Assembly: GCA_026419785.1 (NCBI GenBank)
Contig: JAODTK010002566.1
Coordinates: 62,001 to 126,000, forward strand
Length of the DNA: 64,000 nt
Source: Sclerodactyla briareus
Taxonomy: Eukaryota; Echinodermata; Holothuroidea; Dendrochirotida; Sclerodactylidae
Reading direction: 5' to 3'
This document shows, in pieces, positions 13,501 to 28,500 of the stretch. How positions within the stretch are numbered: the first letter of the stretch is position 1; each line of letters starts with the position of its first letter. The position numbers and the translations under genes were made by a program. The notes under the pieces were generated by a model that worked only from the letters and a program-made list of their open reading frames with translations, was not told the DNA's origin and searched no databases.

Positions 13501-16500
13501 CCAATCTCAATAGTGCCATGCAAATCCCCAACACGACCTGCGTGAACATTATCCAATCACAATAATTCACTCAAGCTTCTTTGCTACTGCTGTTTGATCA
13601 ATATAAGCCAGAATGTGTTGATTTAATGAAAATATAATGTAGACAATTCCCTTTCATTATCTACACATTAATATGACTTAATATTGACCGATTTCTGTTC
13701 TCTTCACATCACCAGACTTTGGAGCTTCTGCCGACCCTGCTTTCCGTTGCAGCAGTACCAAGCTCTGGTGGAGGTAAGTTTTCATTGTGAGATAGTTATG
13801 CACATTCATATCAGCCTGTTCAGATTTCAGTTACATGGAGATCAAATGTGCAAGCTCTGATACATTTATGTCCCTCCACCTACCACTGAGGAAAACATTC
13901 CATTTTAAAGATCAATGGTCATGTAAGAGATCTGCTTCAAACTAGCTCAGGTGAAAAGAAGGTATATATGCACCCCACAACCCAGATTTGGAGGTTTTAG
14001 CATGTTACCTTGTTGAGATATTTTAATTGACTGAGGGGATGTGGGGGGGGCAGGTATGAATGCCGCCCATAGATGCTACACAGTGAAAAGTACATTTTTG
14101 CCACCATGATAACAGAAAGATATGAAAAGGTATTTCTGTAGAAATAAATGAGCTTATTCTGTAATATTTTGTGAAGGTTTTTTGGTAGGTTTTTATACGG
14201 ATCCCATCTGCAGCTTGTTGGTGCAATATTTTCAAAAGTTATTGTTTTACATTGACTTATTATTTTGGCGAATTTTGCAAAAGCTGATTGTGCCTCATCA
14301 GTATACTCGAATCAGCTGAATATCGAGTCTGGGGTTCCGGCTGTAATAAAGTAATGAATAGAAGATGCTAAAAGTCCTGTCATGTTTACATGACCATTGG
14401 CCTTACGGATACAGGCATGCTCTTGGGGCCAATGGTAGTTCATAGGCAGCATGTTACTTCTGTTTGAACATTCGAAGCCCATGAGAAACATCTAAGTTTC
14501 ATATAACTTTATACAAATGGAAAGACAACAAAGATAGGTCTGCAGATGATAAGAATTGGTAAGGAGATGTTCATCATAGTAATGAATGGATTAGCTCAGT
14601 GGTTCCCAAAATTTTCGAGGCAGGGACCCCTTGTCATGTAGCGCCATCCGAGTGCGACCCCAAGTTGTGTCTCCAGAAAAATGAAGATGTGCAGGTATTC
14701 ACCTACCTGTAAAGCACAGTACTGTAGTAAGATTCAGAAGAGGGTGGCCAGTGATAATTGAGCAAATAACGCCAGATTCACTCAGGAAAAACGATAGAAC
14801 ACGCTAATAGAACACTGAATATAAGTTTTCAGTGTGAATTGGGTGTAAATTCGGCGGGTGAAGGTGGGGGCCGGGTGGGGTGGGTTGGGGTTGGGCCGGG
14901 GGTACCCACAGATTTTTTTTTTATAATTTGAAACAAGCTTGCGAACCCACAAGAATTGCTTCAGGACCCCAGTTGGGGTCATGACCCCAGGTTTGGGAAA
15001 CTATGGTTAGGCAGGTACAGAAATATTTGAATTGGAAATTTCTAGTACCCCGCACTCTGCGGGAGACCAAGGGGGGACCTGTTCTGATTATTATGCATGA
15101 GGGTCTCGGAGATTAAGTCTGCAGAGAATGAGATCCTGCTACCAACGGGGTTCACACTGTCCGAAAGAGTTGTCAATGAAGTGGGTTGATTCAGACACTG
15201 AACTGGATGATGATGATATTAAGTTTTCCATAGCCAGGAAAGTAGAACCCATCGTAGGTTGTTCCATACCCTTTGGAAGGTGTCACTGACAGCAGTGCTT
15301 GTCATGTCCATCTATAGCTTGCAGTAACTTTCTTGATCTGCCAATGTCTACAAGCTAGTAGTATTCAAACTGTGGGTAAGAAGGCATCTGGCAACGAATG
15401 GCCCCACCACTGTCTGTTGGGCGGTAAAAAATATTATTATTCCTATAAATTTTTATTTTATTTTTATGATATACTTGTCGAGCAGAGGAACACTAAATTC
15501 AGGCCTGAAAAGGATGCAGGTTTGAATACTGCACGTTGAAAGGCCAAAGCTCTACTGAGTGTGCCAACCACTCGCATTGAAAGAGGGGAATAGAGGAGAG
15601 TGCTTACACTGATTAAAATCCTGAAGACATGTTCATGTGTGGCTGGACAGACGACAGAGAGGATCCTTCTCATCTATGGAGGGGACAATATTCTGTGAAA
15701 TCAATGACAGCTACTGTTTTGGAGAGAGACCTTCTGCCAGCTTCAAGTATAATATTCTTTTCGCTGCTTCACCTTCGGATTTTCTCGTTTAATTTTTGCA
15801 TGCCAAATTTTCAAGAATCTGGAGAAATCCATAGAACTCTGGAACGAGATACTACTCTCTGGGGCACAGCTCTGAGGCACACATGTGATTCATACTACAA
15901 CTTGAAAGGTAGGTTGGGTGGTATAGCACCAGTTTACCACCCCCACACCATCTCAATCTCATCCTTCTCCTCCTCCTCCTCACTCTCCAACTTTCCAACC
16001 ACTCAATGCCTTCCACCCCCCGCCCCTCCACTTCCTAGTTCTCTCCTTTCCACTCAATTAATCATGAAGAGATGTTTTACTGTACTTTGGAGAGGTGGGG
16101 TTGGATGGTACAACTGCCTCACCTCTCCACCCCCCCCCCCTTTCTAAACCTTTCTACCCACCACCAAATTATTTTCATTCTATCACTTACTCACCCCCTT
16201 CCTCATGCTGCCAAATCCACTCCTTTTTTGCACCCACCCCTAGAAAATGACCCAAATCCACCTGCCAAAAAGTTGATTGGTAACACCTACTGCCTGCCAG
16301 CCGACTACATCCTCCCCCACCCGAATCCCTCCCCCCAGACCCCCCCCCCCCCACCGCTCCTTTCCTCCAACCTAATACTACCCCCTATCCCAAACTGCTC
16401 TCTCTCACGATTTCCCATACTGCACATCCCACTCTCTCCCTTCTCCCACCACCCCTCATACTTCCATACCCCGTCAACCCCCCTTACCCCTCAACCCCCA

Positions 16501-19500
16501 CTCCCTCTCACCCGCCATACCACCCCTCAACTTGGACTCCCTCAACTCCCACCGCCCTCCCACCATACCAGGAACATTGTAATCTGCTAGCTACTCTGTT
16601 TGCACCCACAATGTTTCACCAAGACAAACAATTCTGAAAACCTGACACCTAATATGGAATTTCCTGCGAATATTTGAGATCTGAGAATGTGTATAAACCC
16701 TACCATATATTTAATACGTTGATATTCTTAACGTTTTTTTTTGGGATGCCTAGGAATTTCGTGACAGCCTCACATGAGTTCACAGCACCAATGTGACCAA
16801 TGTGAAACAACTTGCTATCATTCACTCCGCCAGAACCAATAGGCCTTGGAAGCCGGTGCTGTGTTAATAGTGATTTGTTCTCTACTACCCATCGCTAGAC
16901 CTCACTGTACTTTGCTATCTTTCATCGAATAACCGGGCTTCTGGGACAGCAAGCACTGCCGTAAGATCCTCCACCGAGCTGTCAATGCCGTCAGTGACTG
17001 GCCCGAACAAGTCTGCGATGCTCTGGTGATGTTTGATAGGATAGAGGGCACACTTGATACCCTTCAGTCAGCCAATAGGAGGATAGAATCACAGATGAAG
17101 CGAGTCATGGAAAGACGGGAAAAAGACGGGTGAGACTATATTTTTCGAACTCTAGTAGCTATGGTCTTTGGGTCAATGACCATTGGCCTTTGACAACTAG
17201 CACATAATAACTAACTCACCAACAATGGCAGATTCATCTCCGAATAAAAATATTTAAAATTTCCAGCAGGAATACAGTGACAATCAATTTATTTACAGTA
17301 ATTGTTGATTGTTCCTTTGATAATATTCCTCCACAGTAATTACAAGATGGTTAAATAAATCATAGTTCCAGAAGTCCTAAAATTCAGTGAGCCATCCTGT
17401 CTTGTGTCTTCTCTAATCTAATCTTTACTGCTTCGATTCTCTGAGCAGCGCTTGCGGGAATGCCCAGGGCTATAGATTAAAGGACAACTGCAGGATAAAT
17501 TACAATGAGGCTAATATATTAGCTGGAGCAAAAACTGAATGCGTAGTCCAAACCCAACGTTCGTACGACTTTCCAGTTACGGAGTTACAGTTTGAAGTTT
17601 CCGCATGTGTATCGAGCAAGATCGAAAAGCTTCTCATCATGCAATGATAAATTGATGTCATACTGCACAACTCTGCAAACATTCTTTTGTTTCTATTGAA
17701 ATTCACACATTATTTTCACTGCGAAAAGCATTTAGTGTATGTGAGAGGATTGCCGTAGTGGGCTGGTAGGTGTTGAAGGTCACTTTGGTGAGAGAAAGAC
17801 AACAGAACTTCCGCTAAATGTTGACTTATTCAACAAAATGAAACAAATAAATACATAACAAACATTGTTTCCTTGTTGTCCCCGTGTGACGTCATGCGTC
17901 ATTGCGCAATTGGGATTCTCCCCAATTTCTCAGCATAATGAACCAAATTTTGAAGGCCGATAACTCCACATAGGAACATCGTATCAAAATGGGCTTTGGA
18001 CCTATAGATACAGTTTACCATTCTCCACGATATTAACTCTATTGTATTCAAGTTTGCAGTTGTCCTTCAAAGACCGGCAACCATTGTGCCCACAAGCATA
18101 CCATTAGGCTCATGACCAAATTTGACCAATAGGTAAACTACATTACTGGTTGCGTTATCAGTTTTGATATTCTGTGCCACGTTTTTGTTATTGAGAAGAT
18201 GTATTGTCTCTTGGCCATTGCTTGCTCCAATAATTTTAGTTTAATTTGTTCCAAAAACCACCCGCTCCCCGAAGCCTACGAGAGCTCCAGTAACTGGAGG
18301 CAGCAGGACGACCGGAGAGGCAGGAGGAGACCATCCTTCAAGCAGAGAGGGGGCCAGAAGGGGGACTACCAGAGGCCCAGGGGAGACAGGAAGGAGCAGT
18401 ATACAAGCTCCTTTGTTAAAGGGGGGTCCACCAGGGGTGGAGATGGGGCAACAGGGGTGAAGAGCATAGGATCTCGGTGACAACAGGAGAAGTGCAACCA
18501 GGACAAGCAAGCCGAAAAAAGAAGGCCCGTCAAGCGGAAGGTGGTGATTATTAGTTACCAAAAATAATTGTTTTCTTTCAACAAAAAAATAAGTATAACG
18601 CCTGGGCTATTTTAGATTACAGTTTTGATTTTGCCACTGCTGCCTACAAGCGGTTCATGAACACAATTGTCTTGCATGTATTTTTTTAAGCTTTCAGGAA
18701 AAACAATATTGAGCACCTTTGTAGATCATAGAAGCTAGTTAACACCTCTATCACGAAGGAGAGTAAGAGCAACTAAGGAAGCCTATTACCTGGTGGCTTA
18801 CCTCAAGATGCTCACTAGAGGGTGTTTGGGACCTGTTGCCACAAAAAAACCCAGTCTACTTGGATACAAGCTCACTTTAATTTGATTTGCAGTTACGTCT
18901 CCATCGATGTCACTCTGATCTTTTCCACGTTTTTTTAGGCAGAGGCTCCACAGCCAGCATCTGAACTGACCAAAAAGGCTAAACAGGAGGACACGGGGGG
19001 TTTTACGGTGCCCTATGATGCGTCCACCTAAGTCTCCAAGTCCCCTAGTCACTAATCTGACTCCACTGCTCGAGGACCCCACCAAAAGGTGCATAGGAGA
19101 CCAAAACTACTGAATACTGGAAGTGAAAAGGTTGGTGCTTGGTGCTGTCCCCCTAATTAAAACCCTGAGTGTCGCTTGTGAGTGTTGAATAAAGAGGAGA
19201 CATAACTGATGACATCCAATCACCTGTAATCATGTGTGTCATACATTTACCTACCTTCTTCTCTCTCCTCTTTTTGGTTAACTGTGAGCTGAGGGGCACA
19301 ATAGACCCTTGTATTACCTTGTAATGGGGGTGGCACACTAAGGGGAATCCAACTAAAAAAAAATGTTTCAGCAGTGCTTTTGTATGTGCATTGAATAGCA
19401 CATACCGCGGTGTGAGCTAAATGCTGCTTATACTCTTCTCTGACAGTTGATCATTATTGGTAACAGGAGGCAGGGATGATTAGGGTGAATTACAGAGTGC

Positions 19501-22500
19501 TCAGGGAGGCATGGGGATGATTAGGGTAATTACAGAGTGCTCAAGTGATTGCCGAGACTGCAAAAATATTAAGTAAATTATACAGAGTGCGCAGGGAGGC
19601 AGGGATGATTAGAGTAAATTAAGAGTGCTCAGGAGCAGGGATATTAGGGTAAATACAGATGCTCACAGGAGGCAGATGATTAGGGTAAATTTCAGAGTGC
19701 TCAGAGGCAGGGATTATTAGAGGAAATTACAGCGTACTCTCAGGGGGCAGGGATGATTAGAGGAAATTACAGAGTGCTCCAGGGAGGCAGGGCTGATTAG
19801 AGTAAATTACAGAGTGCTCAGGGAGGCAGGAATGATTTAGGTAAATTACAGAGTGCTCAGGGAGGCAGTGATGATTAGGGTGAACTTCCAGAGTGCTCAG
19901 GGAGGCAGTGATGGGGGATGATTAGAGTAAACTACAGAGTGCTCAGGGGGAGGGCAGGGATGTTTAGAGTAAAGTACAGAGTGCTCAGGGAGGGGGGGCA
20001 GGGATGATAAGGGTAAAGTACAGGTGTTTCAGAGAGACAGGGTGATTTGGGGTACATTACAGAGTGTTTCAGGTGGTGGTAGGTAGGGGATGATAGAGGG
20101 AATATAGAGTGCTCAGCGCGACAGGGATCATTAGGGTAAATTACAGAGTGTTGTTCAGGGTAGGTAGGGGATGATTAGGGTAAATTACAGCGTGCTAGGG
20201 AGTGCAGGGAGATGATTAGAGTAAACTAACAGAGTGCTCAGGGATGATGATGGTAAACTACAGAGTGCTCAGGTATGATGATGAGGGTAAACTAACAGAG
20301 TGCTCAGAGAGGCAGGGATGAGGGTCAATTACATAGTGTTCCGGGAGGTTTAGAGGTAAGGATATTATGAAGGGCAGTAACAGAGATCTCAGGGTTGGTA
20401 GGGAAATTATAGACGTGCTCAAAGCCGCTTTACAGACATCACCCCGATAATTAGAAACAGTTTCACGCACTCTGACAATCCCGGTGAGTATACCGCGGCA
20501 GCTACAATCAGCGCCAATTGTGCTCTGTTACCTCACTTTTCCCAAATTTGTTACACCTGGTTGAGAGAGCAAGCGGGATTGATATTAAAGTAACCTTGGC
20601 TCAAGGTACAACGTGGCAGGCTAAAACCCACAACCTCTGGGTCACAAGCATCGACGGGCCTTTAGAAGTAGGGCACACGCTCCACACCAACATTACAGAA
20701 TGCTCAGGGAGGCAGGCCGAGGGATGATGAAGGTCAATACAGAGTTCTCAGATTGGGTATGTGCGTTTAGGGGTCAATCACAAAAGTGCTAAGGGAGGCA
20801 GGGATGATGAGGGGTCAAAACTAGAGTTCTTCAGGGGTGGTAGGGATGATAAGAGGAAAATTACAGAGTGCTCAGGAAGGCAGAGATGATGAAGGTCAAT
20901 TAGTAAGTGCCAGAGAGGGCAGGATGATGAGGTCAATTACAGAGTGCTAAGAGAGCAGGATGATGAGGGTAATACAGAGTCGTCAGAGAGGCAGGGATGA
21001 TGAGGGGTCAATTACAGAGTGCTCAGAGACAGGGATGTTGAGCGGTCAATTTACAGAGGGCTCAGGAAGGCAGGGATGATGAGAGTGTAAATTACTTCTG
21101 CTCAAGGAAGGCAGGGCGATGAGGGGTCAATCACAAAGAAAGATGGGGAGCGTGAGGATGGGGGGTGTCACCTGGTGGATGGAATTTTAACGTTTTTAAA
21201 GGGCTTCTTTTGGTCATATCATAACATCTGTATTAGTGTACACACGGATCTTGGATGGGCTCGTAACAAATATTTTTGGAAGCAAATTGAGAGTTCATAT
21301 CAACTACAAGTTATTACAGAGTATACCATGGACACTAGTCTCGGAGAAAGAGCCAAGGCCTAAACCAGACAAAAAGACACCCAAGCAGAGAAAGTCTCTG
21401 TCAAAAACTTGGCTTATGAGGTTGGAGAAGCGAAACTCAAAGAGTTATTTTCAAGGTTTGGTATTTCTAGAGCTACCTAATTTTGTCTGATATGAGCCAT
21501 GGTATATGATTCATCAAGTGGAGAAAACCAAAACATTAAAGCAATCACTCCACTTTTCGGTGATTTAATTATTATCCAAGAATTATTAGAAATCGGAAGA
21601 CTCCATTCTTCACTTGTTTATTCCTCGACAAAGTTGGAGAATGTTATGCAGTCATGTCAATGTGTGTGTATGTGCGTGTGTCTATGTGTGTGTGATGCCC
21701 AACTTGTAAACATGATACATTGACCAGGTGTGAGTTGATGAAGCTCATACTTGGTATGTGTATTCCTCATATTGAGTACAAAATCCCTATTGTTTCTGTG
21801 TCTGAGGTCAGCAGAGGTTAAAGTTTTTTGTGTATTTTTCATGGAATTGAGATTTGTCATATGTTAGACCAAGTGTGTTCTGGTTCAAATTTTTTAAATC
21901 TTGTTTATTCCAGTGTGGGGTGATCAATGAAGTCCGACTAGTCACCAACTATCAGAAGAAATCCAAAGGGTTTGGATATGTAGAGTTTGCCCAGTCGGTA
22001 AGTACAGAAATACCACTGAAAACCTTTAGTAGAAAAGGGACGTAAGGTAATTATGCTGAACCATACCCACTACCATTTTAGTGAAAAGTGTGAGAGAGGC
22101 ATTGATGTTACTGCGTACGTAAGTGAAAAATCGAATGTTCTCAACTTCATTGATCTTCATTGCCACCAGGCCTATACCATTTTTATTATTTGTCCGCAAC
22201 TCCTCTGTAAACATTAGCTTCATCGACTATTACCAATTGCCATTTCCAATATGAATAATCTAACATTAAATATTTCACATTGAAACAAATCTGCTCTGTT
22301 CATTCATATTTTTTTATGCTGGGTGTGTAATGAGTATCGAGTTGAACAAGTACAATTTTCATTTTGTCTTCCCACTCTGTTTGCCGATGCATTCATCTTT
22401 GCCATTCTCTGGACATAATTCACCCTTTTTTTCACCATGGATTGCAGGAGTCGGTAGTACAAGCTCTCGCAATGGACAGGCAGTCTGTCGAGGGAGGCCG

Positions 22501-25500
22501 ATGTACGTTGATCGCTATATGGAGAAGGAAAAAGAGAAGAAACCAGCTGTCAAAGAGTTCAAGGTGCTCCGTTCTTTCACTTCATCAATCTCTTGAAGGC
22601 TTTGTCTGAACTGAAAACTTTGATTCCTAGCATAGAATGAAATAATTTTTGGCTGATTGTGCCTCAGAGAAAATTTGTGGCTTAAATAGCAGTACAAACT
22701 TATTCATCGCTGGAACTGTTGTTGTGTGTGTGTTGCTCATCTTGCTCTGTCTAAGCATCGGAGTAGATAATACAAGTCAGTATGGCACAATTAGAAGAAA
22801 AGGAACTGTGTCACTATCCACTATATTGATAGCTAATGGTGGTATCTAGCAGGGTCGCCTCTCACATTGCCTAACTCGTCTGGCCCCCAAAGAGGGTTCG
22901 ACAAAAACAAAGTTTTTGGATGTCGGACTTGATGTCCTTCAATAAAATACTACCCCATCATGGCTCCAAACAAGGTCTTGGACCTGTGCAACGATGCCCT
23001 CAAATTTTGTTCATTACACTTCTGGAACAGTAAGTTTAATAGTATTTTATTTATAATAGTTTCTCTTTGTGTACTTGAATGTCGAGGGACATCCAGCTAC
23101 CATGCTGTGTGGAATAGGGAGAAAAGTCTAAGTGACTGGACCTTTTTCCCTAGGTGGCTGTGCTTGCAGTTGCGATGAGCGAGGTCTTGTTCTCCACTTT
23201 ATGGTTTGTTCTGCTGAAATGGAGTGGATTTGTGCATGGGTTTCTGGTCTGTCAGCTGTGAGCAGCCACCCCGAACATGAATCTTCCTCTCCCCCAGGTT
23301 CCGCGAAAGTGGGCGGGTCCTGGAGTTAGCTGATCGTCTTTTGGGAGGGGAGGTAAAATGGCAGTCCTGGGAGCAGGTTGGGAATGGTTACACATCTGCC
23401 TCGATATCATCTGAGCACTAGTCAAACAAGAGAAGGCGAGTTATCGGCGGTACTCTTCCACGATCAATATGGTAGGGTTCCTTGATGAGCTTCACTTGGA
23501 CTCCAATAAAATTGAATCAATTATATCAAACTATAAAAAAAAAGCTGTGGGTGTGGCTCCCCGAACCAGATGATTAAAATCACCATCTTGGTTTCCTGGT
23601 CATCATCCTCATACTGACCTGAATCTTTAGCATATTCCTGTGAACTGGGTAGCATAGCAAGCTCCATGGCAAGTTGGTCATCTCATCCTTGTTTTGTTTC
23701 ATCTACTGTAGTATGAGATGAAGATGGAGAAGAACAAGCTGTTTGTGTCTAACCTACCCAGGTCTGCGACGAAGGAAGACTTGGAGAAACTGTTTGGTCA
23801 GGTGAGCTGTGTTTGCTCTGCAACTTAGGATGATCAGGTCGTAATCTCTTGAATCTGTTACACTCACAAGCGGATCCATCAACTTCAGACAGTCCAGTGA
23901 TGTCATCTACGAGCCAAATATAAATATCTGCACCAATGAAGAAGAAGCTCTTAAGAAAGCAGGGTTTTACATGGATGCTCGCCAGGTTTTACCCGGGTGG
24001 GCCGGGTCACCAAAATGGACAATGGATCTGTGTAACTACTCGTCAAAAAGGCAAGAAAATGATGACGCTTTCCCTTGATGCATCGGCACACTGACACTGC
24101 ATGCTGGAAGACAACATGCCATCCTTCGGGCTACTACATCTTGTTCAAATTGTGATTCTCTCCCAATATTGGTTAGTGTTGACACACTGAAGATATGAAA
24201 GCGGGATAAAAGCCTGTAGAAAATAAATCAGCATCTCAAATACAAGGCTACTGGGCAGCCTAAAATCAGATGAGGCACCTAAAAGTGGTGGTGATTTAGG
24301 GAGCAGGTCTCGCCCCAATAGGTTGACTGATCTTATGATATGAGATAACTGCAAAAGTGCTCTTCAATGGGACTGTATGATTGATTGGTGATGACAGTTG
24401 TGAGAAATCTTCAAGAATCAAGATGTTTTCTGCCTACCCCTTTGTGACTGTGTGAATGAGAGAAAAGTCAGGACCTGACGATGAGAATATTGCAGAAGAC
24501 AAACAAATATGCATCGCTACAAATATTTTGGCCTGTTAGTTATATGTAATAGTTTAAATCTGGAGTTTAATGCCCCACAAGTAATCCTTTGTTGAGTGAG
24601 CTAGAGGCAGATTGGTGTTACCATAGCAGTAGGCTGCTATCTGTCATACCTGATTCTGGTATTCATTTTTTTCTTCTCAGTACGGAGCTCTGAAGGAAAT
24701 AAGGATTGTGACATACCGGTCAGGGTGTCCAAAGGATTGGCCATGTTTTGATTGAAATGAGGTAGGTTGTAGGCATGTAAATATTATGTCAAATAATGTT
24801 GGCTTAAAATAGTGTTCCTTATCAGGTCAGGGGGGATGGGGTTGAGGTTTTCTTTGAATGAGATAATATTGGGGCACTATAATCTTTTTGATTCCTCGAT
24901 TAAGTGCGATGTGCATGAATGTACACCCTCCCTTGATAACTTGATTCAGCTTGAGTTGAAACTCATACGTCGTATGTGTGTTCCCAATTTAGTACATGAT
25001 CCCTACTGTTGTGAGGTCAGCAAAATTTGAAATCTGAAATCCTTGTAGACACGATAACTTCTGAATGCCTGGTCCAATTTGGCGTGTAGCTTTCTCGTGA
25101 GGAATACAGATTTGTGTTTTTCTTGGTGTAGACAGAAAGGGGGGTAATTTTTACCTTAAACCAGGTATGCTGGGTGATCTATTCTAATCTGCCTCAGTGA
25201 GCCTATCTATCTGTCTGCCTGTGCGTCTCTCTGTCTATATGTCTGTAAACATTTGCTCTTTGCCTTTTCAGGATCTCAAATGTTTGTTCCTGGACATTTT
25301 TTTACCAAACTTGGATGCAAATTATTGGACCATGGGAATTTTTTTTTGACACCTCTTCAGATGTAATTTGAGGGGCATAGGCCCTTATTGAGATAACTAC
25401 ACGTCAAAAAAGTCTCCCCAACAAATTAAGGTTCATTAATATGGAACTCTGTCAGTGTATTATGGTAGTGGGGGATTTAAGGTCAAAGGGGCAATTATGA

Positions 25501-28500
25501 GCTATAATGTAGAAAACAGCAAAAAATTTTCAAAATGCTTCTGGCCAATAAAGGGGCACAAGACAATTAAATGAAAGATTTAAAAATGCTCCTATTTCTA
25601 CGAGTTGGGTTAGATTTCCATGATAATTAGTCCTTGTTTTGTTGAGTATTGGGAAATATTTCGAAAACATCTCTCAAAATATTTGGGCAAAACCTCTTTA
25701 AAACTTGTTGTGATCCACATGCCATTCTTGCTTTGTTTACTCTTTGATTGATGTTTACAATCTTTGACACATTGTTCCTTGACTGTTGGTCAAAAAGGTC
25801 ATTAAAAAGGCATATTAGGCCACTGCATGATCCTTCCAGCTTGTTCACTGATTTTCATTCACACTTCACATTTAAAAACTGGAAATTCAGTACTCCCAGA
25901 ATGCTCTAGTCCAATCAGTTTTATGTTTGTTATGCAGGTTCCCTATAATAAGTATGCGGTTCATATTGTTTGGGGATTAGGTTAAAAGTAATCAAGGCAG
26001 TCAAGGAATCACTAAGCCTTTTGGCTTTTTGGTAAGGAATCACTATGCAATATTGTATCCTTGTGACATGTACATGCAATTTTGTGTGGATGCTACTGTG
26101 GTACTCAACAATATTGTGTTATAAATTTTGAAAAACTTGCCGTCCAAACAGGCTTGATCCCCATTCTTTGCATATATTATTTGTCACACTTCAAACTATT
26201 CTCCTATGTGAATTTTCTAACGAAGGTTTCTATTTGCATACCTCCTGTAGGCTGATGCTTAAAGGCTGATCAGCACTGATGGCACGGACATGGAGGACAC
26301 AATCTGTCGGTTGCCATCAGCAACCCACCCTCCAGAAAGCAACCAATGGCAGAGAGGAAGCCCAATGAGCCTGATGACTATAGCAACCACCCAAAGTCTC
26401 TAGGAGCAAAGTAAGTCCATGATGATAATAATCGATAGCATTTGTATAGCGCCTATTCCAACAAAGGCTCTAGGCCAGGCCTTCCAAATGGCGAGCGACG
26501 GACAAGCATGAAACATTCAAAAAATAAGATAAAATACAGAAAATGTGTCGGACAGTGAAAATATTACTTTTCAAAAATCTGGGCCCTGAATCTTCTTTCC
26601 TAGACCGAACCATAGGCCGCAGCTCGGTCTGTTTGATCCCTAGCATTCTGAAACGATTCTAAATATCGAGATATGGGCGTAATCATGCTGAATGCTCTCG
26701 AAATAAGAACATTATTGATGCCATTTTGCAGCTGGGTAGTGCCTTCATCGATAATCAGAATAGAATATACGTTGATCAGATCCCTTCAAGAAAGTTTTAT
26801 TGAAATGAAAATTATGAATTTTGGTCAATTTTAGGGACGTTGCTCACTGCTCAGCATGGGAACGCTGTTTCGGCAATACTGGCCGAAGGTCTGCCAGATG
26901 CAAAAATGTCCATGCCTGCTCATCCCGCCAACACATGGCTGAGAAGCTCCGTTAGATAGTAATGTTTATTTCATCGTAGTCGAGCACTCCACAAATTTAG
27001 TTGAGAAGGCCTAGGCGCTTAACAAAACTCTATTACTTTATGTGCAAATCTAGAGATATATATCCACAGTGATAAACCTGGAAACTGAATATAGTAGAGA
27101 CAAACATTTTTGTTAGAGAGTCGACCTGGGAAAATCGTTAAACGGAGAGGTGGGTTTTTCATGGCTGTTCTGAAGGACTTTGGAGATTCAGATTCCTTGG
27201 TGTGCTTATAGGAGGCTGTTCTCAGATCTTTGGACTAGACACTCGGAAACGTTCTGCCACCCTCAGTGGAGTAGTTGTCACGAACATGTAAGTAGCTGAA
27301 CCATAGAAGAACGTAGTTAGAACAGGGTGGGTTTGATGGCGTGAGAAGTTCAGAGAGCTGAACGGCAGTCAGGCAAGTGATTCAGTGATACGTTCCTATT
27401 ACATAGCAGGGCATTTTGTAGGACGGATTCTTGTTCAGATTTGGAAGCCAGTGGAAGTGGGCAAGGACGGACGTTATCAAACCGTTCCCAGTTTGGTTTG
27501 TACGAACAGTAACTTGTGTGGCAGTGTTTTGTGGATGCTGGACCAGTTTATTTTCAAAATTCTGCCAGCCAAAAATAGAATTGAAATTTACAGTAGTCCA
27601 ATCTCTTGAAATGAGGGAGGCGCAGCAAGGAATTTTTGCCGCCATGGTGAGTTTCTGGGCTGAATACTAAATAATGAGAGTGGAGTTCTGGATCCAACCA
27701 ATGAAGTTGGTTATCAGTTATACACCTGATTGAACATGGAAAAAAAAATGGCTGAGTTGCTTTCAAGCCAATAAAACTTGAGGAAAATTAGTCAGCGTTT
27801 CAATTTCGGTAGATGACACTATCAATATTTCAAGCGCATAAATTTTATTGACATGCTTTTAAAGCTAGAATTCTAGAGGTGCAGACGTTAAGGATGCAAC
27901 TTTACACAGGACGATAGCATGAATCACGCATTCAAAAAAATGCGAGTATTCTAAGCACCTGCTGTTGGTTAGTTTGCAGACTATAGCGACAAGTTCTGTA
28001 GCAGCCAAAGTATCATCTCCAAATAAAAATGGAAAGATGTGAGTAGGCAAAAGCCACTTCGTGTAACAGATGCTGCGATAATGCCTCAGTATAGGCAAAT
28101 GATACTATAGAATATCTTCCTAAGAAACAACAGTAACATCCTCTTCACAAGTTGATAGATATCAGGGCCTTTCATTATTATACAATTTATTTTCATCTGA
28201 AACTCCCTGCCAAAAACTATGATTTTTTTGACATCAGACCGAATACCACATTCCGTAATCTATGGAATCTAGCCCTAGTGGGACAGGGGGTCCGGGACTG
28301 GCAGTATGTGGCCTAGCGGGCCTGGGGTCCAGTCTTGGCAGTACGGTTGGCCCTAGTGGGACCTCGGGTCCAGTCTTGGCAGTACGGTTGGCCCTAGTGG
28401 GACATGGGGTCCAGTCTTGGCAGTATTGTTGGCCCTAGTGGGACCTCGGGTCCAGTCTTGGCAGTATGGTTGGCCCTGTGGGGACCTGGGGCTCAGTCTT

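Noticed and set aside
13262..13560. CRISPR-like regular repeats
   Set aside because: Unit and spacer lengths are irregular, spacers are repeat-derived, and the genome is eukaryotic with introns; it is a minisatellite.
16072..16590. Two 172-codon proline-rich frames near 15.6-16.6 kb
   Set aside because: Openness is due to the C/T-rich composition. The only supported coding part is the SART3 exon at 15816-15908, in other frames.
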